Below, piece after piece: positions 9,436-17,413 of a stretch of 64,000 nt of DNA. The translations under genes were made by a program, and so were the position numbers. Under the pieces are notes generated by a model, which saw nothing but the letters and a program-made list of their open reading frames with translations, was not told the DNA's origin and ran no database searches. The first letter of the stretch is position 1; the number at the start of each line of letters is the position of its first letter. Source of the DNA: Actinophytocola sp049647105 (GTDB taxonomy: Bacteria > Actinomycetota > Actinomycetes > Mycobacteriales > Pseudonocardiaceae); contig NZ_JBARWZ010000286.1 in the NCBI RefSeq assembly GCF_049647105.1, positions 1 to 64,000 on the forward strand, given 5' to 3'.

Positions 9436-10521
9436 ATGTCGAGCAGATGTTGGGACCTCAATATGCCTGCAACGAATGATGCCGCCGCATGGTCACACCT
9501 CTTCGACGCCCCCCTTTGGGGCGATCTGGGACTGCAATCCTCAGCTCATCCACAGCATGATGATGCCCGTGAGCGAAACCTGTCCTGGCTTCGCGGTCAC
9601 AACTTCTTCGCCTCGGCGGCGGATGAGGACTGGTACCGTTCGTGGGATCTGGAAGGACTGGTCGGCGTAGTCTACCCGTACGTGGATGATGCCGGCCTGG
9701 ACATCTGCAACCAGGGGACGGCTTTCATGACCGTCTTCGATGATCAGTTCGAGGGTCTACCGGGCGACGGGGCGGCCACAGCCACCGCCACTGTCCGGTC
9801 CTATCTGGAGATCATCGACGGTCGACCAGGGGCTGGTCTCCTCTCGCCGCTTGGCACGGTGTTTGCCGAGATCTGGCAGGACTGGACAGCGTCTGGGATG
9901 TCGCCCGAGTGGCAGGCTCGAGCGCGGAACAACTGGGTGTACTGCCTGACCGCAATGGCCCACGAGCGGGTGTCGTTGCAGACGCGGCAACCCCTAGCGC
10001 CGGACCAGTACCTCGAACTGCGCAGGGGCACGTCCTACATGCCGTTGTTCCTCGATCTGATAGAACTCGCCGGCGGCGTCGAGTGCCCACGCCTCATGAT
10101 TGCCTCGCCCTCGATAAGGATCATGCGTGTGATCACAATGGACGTCGTGAACTTCATGAACGACATCCTGTCCCTTGGCAAGGAGCTGTCACGTGGCGAC
10201 AACGACAACATCGTATTGACAATCCAGCACCAGCGCCAGTGCACGCTCGACGAAGCGATTGCCTTCGCCTGCGACGAGATCAAAACCCGGACGCGCAGGT
10301 TCACCGAGTTGCGAAATGGCATACCGGATCTGTGTATCTCGCTTGGCCTGTCCGACGAAGAGGTGTCGGCCACCCTCCACTATGGCCTCGCACTGGAGTA
10401 CTGGATGGGCGGATATGAGCCGTGGCAACGTCGCAGCCCGCGCTACAAGGACGCGTTCTTTCAGCGCCCCTCCAGCACTCGGTGGGCGTTCGAGATGGGC
10501 AACCATCGTGGATGGAGTTGA
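9436..10521 (+). CDS. Class I terpene synthase (sesquiterpene cyclase-like)
   Basis: 361 aa, the usual length for bacterial class I cyclases. The metal-binding motifs are intact: an Asp-rich DDQFE at residues 102-106 and the NSE triad NDILSLGKE at 242-250. A candidate pyrophosphate-sensor Arg (ELRRGT, ~196) and a C-terminal RY pair (SPRYKD, ~347) are also present. It should ionise FPP or GPP with Mg2+ and cyclise it; the product cannot be read from sequence. The start is ATG 9436 or, equally possible, ATG 9463 (MPATND). It stands alone on the plus strand with no adjacent P450 or methyltransferase. Confidence 0.88.
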   Translation: MSSRCWDLNMPATNDAAAWSHLFDAPLWGDLGLQSSAHPQHDDARERNLSWLRGHNFFASAADEDWYRSWDLEGLVGVVYPYVDDAGLDICNQGTAFMTVFDDQFEGLPGDGAATATATVRSYLEIIDGRPGAGLLSPLGTVFAEIWQDWTASGMSPEWQARARNNWVYCLTAMAHERVSLQTRQPLAPDQYLELRRGTSYMPLFLDLIELAGGVECPRLMIASPSIRIMRVITMDVVNFMNDILSLGKELSRGDNDNIVLTIQHQRQCTLDEAIAFACDEIKTRTRRFTELRNGIPDLCISLGLSDEEVSATLHYGLALEYWMGGYEPWQRRSPRYKDAFFQRPSSTRWAFEMGNHRGWS

Positions 10522-10704
10522 TGCTTCCGACGTCTGGCGATGGTTGTCCCATTATTCGCTACACGTTTCAGGAACTCGTTCACGGCAAGGTCAACTCGCG
10601 CGAGTTACCGACACAAGTTGGCGACAGGTTTAAGCGCCTGACCCGTGAATCGAACCGGCTGCTCGGGGAAGCGATGCAGTTGCAGGAGAGCCCCTGTCTG
10701 AGCC

Positions 10705-12657
10705 CTACCGCCGTGATGATTTCACCTTCACGTTTTCGCGGAGTTGTCGGAGCGTGTAGCCGGTACCGGACGGGTCGAGGGTTCGCGTGTGCTGCTTGAA
10801 CAGGTACTCGGCGCGCTCGTAGGAGAGCCGGCTGCGGCCGGTCCTCGGGCAGAGGTCGGCGGGCGCGACCGTCCGGGAAGGACCGGGACGCCGGTCGGTG
10901 AGGAACAGTGGACCGCGGATGCGGTCGGCGACAAGGTCTGGCAGCAGTTGCGCGGTGCGGGCGCGCCAGCTCACCCAGGCGCCGTCTCTGCGCGCCCGTC
11001 GGTCGTTCAGGTCGAGGTGCTCGACGTCGAGTGCGAGGACGGCGCCGACCGGGGCACCGGACTCGTGCAGCAGCAGCCACAACACCCGCTCGCGCAACCG
11101 AACCTCCGGTGCACGCCAGATCCGGTCGACGAGCGGGGGCGGGATCGCGGGGATGGGCGGAGCGTCGTCGTCGCGCCGGGTGAGGGCCGCATCCAGGCCG
11201 GGTAGCGCGGCCCAGGCACCGAACGACCGGATCGCCGCCCGGTGCCGGTTCCAGGTCCGTGCCGCCGCACCCGACCACGCGGTCGTGAACACCTGCTCGA
11301 CCCGGTCGGCGGTCAACGCGGACAACGGCAGCTCGTCACCGAGGGAACGGCGCAGTCGCCGCATCGTCTGCCCGTACGAGCGGACCGTCGCCGGGCCGAG
11401 GTCGGCGCGGCCCAGGAACTCGCGTGCCGCCCCCGCCAGGGTGGGTGCGGTCGGTGCGGGCACGGTGTCCGCCCTGCGGAGCAGGTAGTCGCGTTCGGCT
11501 CGGTTGCGGGTGAGTGCCGCGGCTCGCTGGAACTCGCGTCGGGCCTCTTCCCCGCGCCCCGCCCTGGCCAGCAGGTCGCCTCGGACTCCGGGCAGCAGGT
11601 GGTAGTCGCGCAGCACGACGTCGTCGGTGAGCGCGTCGACGGCGGCGAGCCCGGCGGCCGGTCCGTCCGAACGGCCGATCGCGACCGCCCGGTTGAGACG
11701 GACGACCGGCGTCGGCAGCACGCGCACCAGCGCGTCGTAGAGCCCGGTGATCCGCGCCCAGTCGGTGTCCTGCGCGGTGCGAGCCTGGGCGTGGCAGGCA
11801 GCGATCGCGGCCTGGAGCACGTACGGTCCCGGCGGCCCGCCGAGGTCGCGGGCACGCAGCAGCGCGGCGAAGCCACGCTGGATGAGCAGGTGGTCCCAGC
11901 CGCCGCGGTCCTGCTCATCGAGGGGGATCGGTTCACCGGTCGGGCCGGTCCGCGCGGCGGCGCGAGAGGCCTGGATCTCCATCAGCGCGACCAGGCCGTG
12001 GACCTCGCTCTCACCAGGTGCCAGCGCGGCCAGCAGCCTGCCAAGCCGCAGTGCCTCGGTGCTGAGCTCTGGCCGGAGCAGGCCCTCGCCCCCGGTCGCC
12101 GTGTAACCCTCGTTGAAGATCAGGTAGACGACCTCGAGGACGGCGGACAGCCGCTCGGCCAGGTCGGCTCCCGCCGGCAGGTCGAACGCGACGCGTTGCT
12201 CGGCGAGGACGCGCTTGGCCGCCGCGATCCGCCCCCGGATCTCCTGCTCGGTGACCAGGAACGCCCTGCCGATCTCCGCCGAGGTCAGCCCGCCGAGCAG
12301 GCGCAGGGTGAGCGCGACCCTGGCCGGGGCAGGCAGGACCGGGTGGCAGGACAGGAACATCAGCCGCAATACGTCGTCCCGCTCGCCTGCCTGCTCGGCG
12401 ACCGGTTCGTCGCCGAGGTCGCCGACGCGCCGCACCCGTCGCAGGTGGTCGATCGCGCGGTGTTTCGCCACGGAGGTCAGCCACGCGCCGGGATTGTCCG
12501 GAACACCGCCGGCGGGCCACTGGGACAAAGCCGCGACCAACGCGTCCTGGGCCAGTTCCTCGGCGAGCCCGACGTCGTGCACGAGCCGAGTCAGCCCGGC
12601 GATGATCCGGGCCGACTCGAGCTTCCAGACCGCCTCGACGGTCCGTGCGACGTCCAT
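10705..12657 (-). CDS. ECF42-type sigma factor fused to an integrase-like C-terminal domain
   Basis: 650 aa. Residues 1-~170 are sigma regions 2 and 4 (AELAQDALVAAL, DNPGAWLTSVAKHRAIDHLRR, LTSAEIGRAFLVTEQEIRGRIAAAKR). Residues ~180-405 are the long TPR-like extension of the ECF42 family, ending in the family signature AERDYLLRRADT. Residues ~407-650 are extra. They resemble a tyrosine recombinase: a SAM-like core-binding domain (ATVRSYGQTMRRLRR ... WNRHRAAIRSFGAWA) and a catalytic-fold remnant (LLLHESGAPVGAVLALDVEHLDL ... GYTLRQLREN). The first catalytic Arg is replaced, the His of HxxR is absent and the protein stops before any Tyr nucleophile, so recombination is unlikely. It is co-transcribed with the DGPF gene 3 bp upstream, the standard ECF42 partner. 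Confidence 0.88.
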   Translation of the reverse strand: MDVARTVEAVWKLESARIIAGLTRLVHDVGLAEELAQDALVAALSQWPAGGVPDNPGAWLTSVAKHRAIDHLRRVRRVGDLGDEPVAEQAGERDDVLRLMFLSCHPVLPAPARVALTLRLLGGLTSAEIGRAFLVTEQEIRGRIAAAKRVLAEQRVAFDLPAGADLAERLSAVLEVVYLIFNEGYTATGGEGLLRPELSTEALRLGRLLAALAPGESEVHGLVALMEIQASRAAARTGPTGEPIPLDEQDRGGWDHLLIQRGFAALLRARDLGGPPGPYVLQAAIAACHAQARTAQDTDWARITGLYDALVRVLPTPVVRLNRAVAIGRSDGPAAGLAAVDALTDDVVLRDYHLLPGVRGDLLARAGRGEEARREFQRAAALTRNRAERDYLLRRADTVPAPTAPTLAGAAREFLGRADLGPATVRSYGQTMRRLRRSLGDELPLSALTADRVEQVFTTAWSGAAARTWNRHRAAIRSFGAWAALPGLDAALTRRDDDAPPIPAIPPPLVDRIWRAPEVRLRERVLWLLLHESGAPVGAVLALDVEHLDLNDRRARRDGAWVSWRARTAQLLPDLVADRIRGPLFLTDRRPGPSRTVAPADLCPRTGRSRLSYERAEYLFKQHTRTLDPSGTGYTLRQLRENVKVKSSRR

Positions 12658-12660
12658 GCC

Positions 12661-12993
12661 TCAGCCGAACACCTGCTGGATGATGGTCCTCCCGTCGCCG
12701 CCGATCGCGGCCGCCCGCCGGGCCAGTTCGATGGCCTCCTCCCGCGAGTTCACCTCGACGAGCGCGAACCCGCCCGCGGCCTCCTTGGCCTCGGCGAACG
12801 GCCCGTCGGTGACGGTGAACTCGCTGGCCACGCTCGTGACGTGGACGCCTCCCGACTCCAGACCGCCTGCGGCCAGCAGGACGCCAGAAGCGGACAGCTC
12901 CGCGATGAACTTGTCCATCTCCTTGAACTGCTGCTCGGTGGGGGTGCTGCCGTCACCGAACGTCGTCATCAGGTAGCGCACGGGGTTCTCCAT
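12661..12993 (-). CDS. DGPF-domain (YCII-related) protein, partner of ECF42
   Basis: 110 aa from ATG 12993, behind AAAGG. It carries the family motif DGPFAEAKEAAGGFALVEV. DGPF/YCII-like proteins are encoded next to ECF42 sigma factors across actinobacteria and are thought to be their regulatory partners or targets. Upstream, CAGGGAA (13046-13052) and TTCCCTG (13061-13067) form an inverted repeat with an 8-bp spacer that may be a control site for this two-gene operon. Confidence 0.88.
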   Translation of the reverse strand: MENPVRYLMTTFGDGSTPTEQQFKEMDKFIAELSASGVLLAAGGLESGGVHVTSVASEFTVTDGPFAEAKEAAGGFALVEVNSREEAIELARRAAAIGGDGRTIIQQVFG

Positions 12994-13045
12994 TCTCGAC
13001 CTTTGCGGCGGGATGCCGTGCCCTGTCGTCGACTGAGCCTCGTGG

Positions 13046-13067
13046 CAGGGAATCCTAGCGTTCCCTG
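13046..13067. promoter_or_regulatory. Inverted repeat upstream of the DGPF/ECF42 operon
   Basis: CAGGGAA-N8-TTCCCTG, 53 bp upstream of the DGPF start codon. It could be an operator. Equally it lies between divergent genes and might serve the small secreted protein on the plus strand. Unproven. Confidence 0.35.
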
Positions 13068-13158
13068 TCACATCGGACCGGTGGGACGCTGAACAGTTCC
13101 GGGCACCGGGGCGTAATCCAGGATGGCACTGCCCAACCCCGAAGAAAGGAATACCGAA

Positions 13159-13461
13159 ATGAACCGACGCTGGGGCCGCCGCACCGGCAGCGGACTCCTC
13201 GTGGCGGCCGGTGCGATGACAGTGGTCATGCTGGTCGCCTCACCCGCTGCGGCCAGCCCATTGTTCTGTGGCGCCGGTCGCGGCCTGACCGTGGAGAACG
13301 CGGTCCAGGGCGCACTCGACGACGCACAGAACTCCGCACAGTCCGAAGGCTTCTACGGCGCTTGCACACTGTCCGGGGAGCCGCAAGTCTTCGAAACATT
13401 CGACGATCCCCATTTCGGGCACATCTTCCGCGCCCAGGTCACCGTCACCTGCGAGCCGTAG
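13159..13461 (+). CDS. Small secreted protein, function unknown
   Basis: 100 aa from ATG 13159 with GAAAGGA 9 bp upstream. It has a clear Sec signal peptide: RRWGRR, then a hydrophobic stretch, cleaved after SPAAA. The mature part (~70 aa) has three Cys, an acidic N-terminal half (VENAVQGALDDAQNSAQSEGF) and ends in a beta-like strand (IFRAQVTVTCEP). It resembles many short exported actinobacterial proteins of unknown role. A rho-independent terminator follows directly. Confidence 0.75.
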   Translation: MNRRWGRRTGSGLLVAAGAMTVVMLVASPAAASPLFCGAGRGLTVENAVQGALDDAQNSAQSEGFYGACTLSGEPQVFETFDDPHFGHIFRAQVTVTCEP

Positions 13462-13480
13462 GGACGCACGCCGATCAGCC

Positions 13481-13506
13481 GGGCCCTCCGTCTTCACGGA
13501 GGGCCC
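13481..13506 (+). terminator. Hairpin terminator after the small secreted protein gene
   Basis: GGGCCCTCCGT (13481-13491), loop CTTC, ACGGAGGGCCC (13496-13506): an 11-bp perfect stem, 19 bp after the stop codon. Confidence 0.8.
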
Positions 13507-13551
13507 GCTTTCCAGCAGCAGCAGGGCTACCGGAGTCAACTCACCAGTCCA

Positions 13552-14097
13552 TCAGATCGACAGGAGGGTGAGCGTGACTTCCAGACTCGAAATGCTGGTG
13601 AGGCCGCCGAAAAGGCAGGCGAGTCCGCCAGGCGTGAGGTACACCGACTCGACCACCATGGTGTCGCCCAGGAATTTGCCCGCGGCGACGGTGCCTGTTG
13701 CCACGCTCGTGGTCAGGAGGCCACTCACGCTGGTGCTGGTAAGCGAGGCGGCGATGGTGGACGTTGTTCCGTCGTTCCAGTGGTAGACCGAGGTGCCCGC
13801 ATTCTGCTGGAGGACGTTGGTGCAACTCAGTCCAGGCGCGCTGAACGGCCCGAAGCCGTAGGTCGCCCCCGTCACCGAACCGCCGAACAGGCAGCCGGTG
13901 TAGTTGACGGAGTGGGTGAGGGTGGTGGTCTGCGGCGTGTTTGTGATCCCGGGGTTGAAGTTCGACGTTGCCTGTCCGATCGGGCACAGCAAGTCGATTC
14001 CGACCGCGGCCTGAGCGGAAGTGCCGACAAGGGTGGTAGCCCCGATGGCGAGCATGACGGCCAGGATTGCGACGCGGATAGATCGTTTCGGCGACAA
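13552..14097 (-). CDS. Secreted Ser/Thr/Gly-rich protein, function unknown
   Basis: 181 aa. The best start is TTG 14097, because AGGGAG sits 6 bp upstream and no ATG or GTG is near. The signal peptide runs to about residue 30 (TSAQA/AVG). The mature region is beta-rich with four Cys and repeated Thr/Ser (TNTPQTTTLTHSVNYTGCLFGG; VSGLLTTSVATGTVAAGKFLG). It resembles actinobacterial exported beta-sandwich proteins without assigned function. It is divergent from the thioester adhesin gene. Confidence 0.7.
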   Translation of the reverse strand: MSPKRSIRVAILAVMLAIGATTLVGTSAQAAVGIDLLCPIGQATSNFNPGITNTPQTTTLTHSVNYTGCLFGGSVTGATYGFGPFSAPGLSCTNVLQQNAGTSVYHWNDGTTSTIAASLTSTSVSGLLTTSVATGTVAAGKFLGDTMVVESVYLTPGGLACLFGGLTSISSLEVTLTLLSI

Positions 14098-14359
14098 TGG
14101 GACTCCCTAGGATTGCTCGCGCGGCGAGCGGTCACCGCTCAGGCTTCGCCGCCCGGGAGGACCGACGCAAGACCGTGTTCCGTCAAGCGGCACGGATAAC
14201 GGCGTAGGTGATCCACCCGCTCCGGCCCCAGGCCTCAGCGCCCTCACTATCACCAGCACTCTCCCATTCACCTGAATAGGTACATGAGATGCGTCTGAAT
14301 CGCGAACGCGTTACGCGTGTGTTTACTGTGACGCGTCTCAAGAGGAGGGTCAGAGCCAC

Positions 14360-16156
14360 ATGGCCAATTCCACACATGCGCAGGTCGCTCGACGAATCGT
14401 AGGGGTGACTGCCGCTACGATGGTGGTGCTGCTCGGGATCATCACCATGGGGGCACCACAGGCCAGCGCCAGGCCGGACCCCGATGAGTCGGTCGGCGAA
14501 GTCTACGATCCGGCCACAGACCTGCGACTGCTCGAAGAACCGGACGTGGGGCAGAACATCAACGGCGGTATCGAGCCGGTGGGATTCAACCCGTTCGCCG
14601 GCTATCCGGCCGCACCGACGCCGGCGGCCTCGTCGGAAACCCTCTGGGCCGGCACGATGACCGTGGGAGAGACCGTCGCGCCGTTTCGAACGGCCTCGGT
14701 CTACTGCATCGACCTGGGGACGAGCACCCGAGCAGGCATCAACTACGACGTCGGCGACTGGACCGAGGCGAACGTGCCCAACCTGGGATGGGTGCACTAC
14801 ATTCTGACCCGCTACCACCCGTTCATTCCGGGTGAACCCGCCGCCGCACCGACCGACACCGCTCGGGCGGCCGCGGTACAGGCCGCGATCTGGTTCTTCA
14901 CCGACCGGTTCGTCCTCACCGCCGCCTCTGGCATCCGCGCGTACACCCAGGCCATCGTGGCCGACGCGCTGCTCAACGGCCCGACGGGCGAGCATCCCTC
15001 ACCAGAGCTGACCCTGACACCGACCACCATCGCCGCGCCGAGCACGGGCGACATCGTGGGTCCGATCACTGTCGGCGGGAACGTCGAAGGCGCCGTCACC
15101 GCCATCGAGGAACTGGAGGTGTTCCGGGACGCGGCGGGCACCCAGCCGGTAGCGGTTGGCGACCCGGTCGGTCCCGGGGACCAACTGTGGTTGCGCAGCA
15201 CGCCGTCCGGAGCCGAACCACCGCCAGATCCGGTGCTCCAGATCTCCGCGCAGGTGCTCACCAAACTCGGCCACGTGCTGGTTTACGACGGGACCAACCC
15301 GGGCGTTACCGAGGCACAGAAGCTTGTGCTGGCGCTGGAGCGCCCGTTGTCGGTCAACGCAGCCGTCGTCGCCGATATCTTCCAGGCCGGGCAGTTGCAG
15401 GTGAACAAGACGATCGGCGGCACCGGCGCGGGGTTCCAGGGCATCGTCACGCTCGCCGTCGACTGCGACAGTGAGGACGACGCCTTCGACCGCACGTTCA
15501 CCGTCGACGCCTCGACTCCGGCCGGCACCACCGCACTACCGCTGATCTCGGGCATACCCATCGATACCACGTGCACCGTCACAGAGACCGCGGATGGTGA
15601 CAACGGGCTGGTCAACATCACCACACCGGTAACCATCGAGCCTGCGGAGACGGTCATCGCCGAAGGACCCCCAGCGGAGGTCGCCGTCACCAACACCTAC
15701 GACCGGGCCTACGGAGGGCTCACCATCGTCAAGTCCATACAGGGCCCCGCCGCCGGCCTACAGGGCCCGGTCACCCTGCATCTCGACTGCGACGACCCTG
15801 AAAACGCCTTCGACAGCGACTTCACGATTCCCGGTTGGGTGTCTTCCGGGGACTACCAGCAGACCGTCGACAACATTCCCGCCGGAACCACCTGTGCCGT
15901 CACCGAAACCGCCGACGGCGGCAACGACGACGCCGTGCTCCGGGACCAGGTGACCATCGAGCCAAGCACCGTGGTCATTGCCGACGCCGTCACCGCCTCG
16001 ATCACCGCGACCAACCGCTACGAGAACGCAGTACTGCTCGCTGCCACCGGAGTACCTCTGGGACTGGGCACGGCAGCCATCGCGGCATCCGGGTTCCTCC
16101 TGGCCGGCGTAGGGCTGCTCGTCTTCAGCCGCCGACTCACCCGGCGCAGGCGCTGA
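14360..16156 (+). CDS. Cell-wall-anchored thioester-domain adhesin
   Basis: 598 aa, with AGGAGG upstream of the ATG. A signal peptide (1-~37) is followed by a thioester domain with Cys116 (SVYCIDLG) and Gln174 (AVQAAIWFF), the pair that forms the internal Cys-Gln thioester used by Gram-positive adhesins for covalent attachment to surfaces. Two tandem DUF5979-like beta domains follow (~345-450 and ~453-555), each starting x-V-x-K-(S/T)-I-x-G and ending T-C-x-V-T-E-T-A-D-G. The C-terminus is LAATG (~560-564), a hydrophobic span and RRLTRRRR: a class E sortase signal of the LAxTG type. The Thr usual before the thioester Gln is Val here. Confidence 0.85.
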   Translation: MANSTHAQVARRIVGVTAATMVVLLGIITMGAPQASARPDPDESVGEVYDPATDLRLLEEPDVGQNINGGIEPVGFNPFAGYPAAPTPAASSETLWAGTMTVGETVAPFRTASVYCIDLGTSTRAGINYDVGDWTEANVPNLGWVHYILTRYHPFIPGEPAAAPTDTARAAAVQAAIWFFTDRFVLTAASGIRAYTQAIVADALLNGPTGEHPSPELTLTPTTIAAPSTGDIVGPITVGGNVEGAVTAIEELEVFRDAAGTQPVAVGDPVGPGDQLWLRSTPSGAEPPPDPVLQISAQVLTKLGHVLVYDGTNPGVTEAQKLVLALERPLSVNAAVVADIFQAGQLQVNKTIGGTGAGFQGIVTLAVDCDSEDDAFDRTFTVDASTPAGTTALPLISGIPIDTTCTVTETADGDNGLVNITTPVTIEPAETVIAEGPPAEVAVTNTYDRAYGGLTIVKSIQGPAAGLQGPVTLHLDCDDPENAFDSDFTIPGWVSSGDYQQTVDNIPAGTTCAVTETADGGNDDAVLRDQVTIEPSTVVIADAVTASITATNRYENAVLLAATGVPLGLGTAAIAASGFLLAGVGLLVFSRRLTRRRR

Positions 16157-16170
16157 CACCATAGGCCTTG

Positions 16171-16225
16171 TGCACTGAAGGACGCTTTCGTGTCGTCGAT
16201 CGTCGCGAAAGCGTCCTTCAGTGCA
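16171..16225. terminator. Bidirectional hairpin between convergent genes
   Basis: A perfect 20-bp inverted repeat, TGCACTGAAGGACGCTTTCG (16171-16190) against 16206-16225, with a 15-nt loop. It sits between the convergent adhesin and CPBP-Nudix genes. The arms end in runs compatible with termination in both directions, although the sequence could also be a dispersed repeat unit. Confidence 0.7.
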
Positions 16226-16237
16226 TTGGTCCGCGCG

Positions 16238-17413
16238 CTACGCCCGATTGCCGTCAGAACACTCGGCGTGGGTCAACCTGTTCAGGTCAGCTGCCTGGAT
16301 CCGTCCAGGCAGGCCGGCCGCGGCCGACGGCGACACCCAGCGGCCGTCGAGGATCATCGCGCGCTCCCTCGGGTCCTGGCCGGAGCTGCTCGGCCGCCCT
16401 GGCGCCGATATCCGTGCCAGGTAAACGGGTTCTCGACCCACATACCTCGTCGCGTTCCAGTATGAGTCCCGAGTGGACAGTACGTGCCGGTCCAGTACAT
16501 GGTCTCCCGGGTAGCCGGTCTCCTCGTACAGCTCCCGGCGGGCGGCCTCCAGCGCCGTCTCGCCCGCGTTGATGCCGCCGCCCGGCAGGTCCCACACCCG
16601 GGTGTCGTCGAACGGGTCTCGCCAGCACAGCAGGAACACGCGGCCCCGGTCGTCGACGCACAGTACCCGGGCGGTCGGGCGGATACTGATGTCGACCTTT
16701 CGGTAACCACCGACGAGCCGTGCTCCCACCGCGGCGAAAACGATGGCCGCCAGGACGGGCGGCCATCCGGCGGCACCGGTCGAGCCGGTCACGACGAGCA
16801 CGTTTCGCCCCGCGTGCAGCACGATCTGCACCCAGATGGTGTTCACCCGCCACCGCAGTGCCGACAGCGCGAAGCCGAACGCGACATCGGTCAGTACGAC
16901 CGTCGTCGTGACGTCCCGGCCTTGGCCGGGCAGACCGAGCACGTCCACGGGGGCGAAGGCGGCGGCGACCGCCAGCGAGGAGACGGCCGGGCCCCATCGG
17001 TGCACCGCGTGCTGACAGAGTCCGCGTGCCATCAACTCGACGGCCACCGCGGCGGCGAGCGCCACGGCCAGGTTGAGCGTCATCGAACCAGGGGCCGGTG
17101 TCCCGAGGGGAACGGCGAGCAGCACCACGCCTCCCGCCACCACCGGAACGTAGGCCCACCGTCGGTTCGGGGCCCGCAAGCGCAGGCCGCATTCCCGCTG
17201 CCACCCAAGCATCGTGACGATGGCCGCCGCCAACGCGGCGGCGGCCAGGCAGGCGAGCAGCGGTGGCATGCCCGCCATCCGCGGTCCGAGCACGACGATC
17301 CCGTACCAGCAACAGGTGAGGCCCACGGCGAGCCGAACGGGATGCCGTCGGGCTGATATCCGCGCCCGAAACCTCACCTTCCGGCGCGCCAGGTCATCTG
17401 GTGCCCTACTCAC
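16238..17413 (-). CDS. Membrane protein: CPBP-like domain fused to Nudix hydrolase
   Basis: 391 aa from GTG 17413, which overlaps the Rieske gene stop (GTGAGTAG). Residues ~25-240 hold about 7-8 hydrophobic segments with remnants of CPBP/ABI (CAAX-type) protease motifs: VELMARG, where the first Glu of EExxxR is Val, and LHAGRN, the second motif with His and Asn. Residues ~250-391 are a Nudix domain with a complete box (GX5EX7REUXEEXGU) at about 277-300, flanked by WDLPGGG. The soluble domain would hydrolyse a nucleoside-diphosphate-type substrate at the membrane face. With a damaged protease motif the membrane part may be non-catalytic. Confidence 0.75.
   Translation of the reverse strand: MSRAPDDLARRKVRFRARISARRHPVRLAVGLTCCWYGIVVLGPRMAGMPPLLACLAAAALAAAIVTMLGWQRECGLRLRAPNRRWAYVPVVAGGVVLLAVPLGTPAPGSMTLNLAVALAAAVAVELMARGLCQHAVHRWGPAVSSLAVAAAFAPVDVLGLPGQGRDVTTTVVLTDVAFGFALSALRWRVNTIWVQIVLHAGRNVLVVTGSTGAAGWPPVLAAIVFAAVGARLVGGYRKVDISIRPTARVLCVDDRGRVFLLCWRDPFDDTRVWDLPGGGINAGETALEAARRELYEETGYPGDHVLDRHVLSTRDSYWNATRYVGREPVYLARISAPGRPSSSGQDPRERAMILDGRWVSPSAAAGLPGRIQAADLNRLTHAECSDGNRA

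Noticed and set aside
10593..10606. 14-bp palindrome AACTCGCGCGAGTT after the terpene synthase
   Set aside because: No loop or T-run for a terminator and no second copy seen; kept only as a note.
10705..11440. A separate integrase gene marking a genomic island
   Set aside because: It is in frame with the sigma factor without a stop, lacks catalytic residues and no attachment repeats were found nearby.
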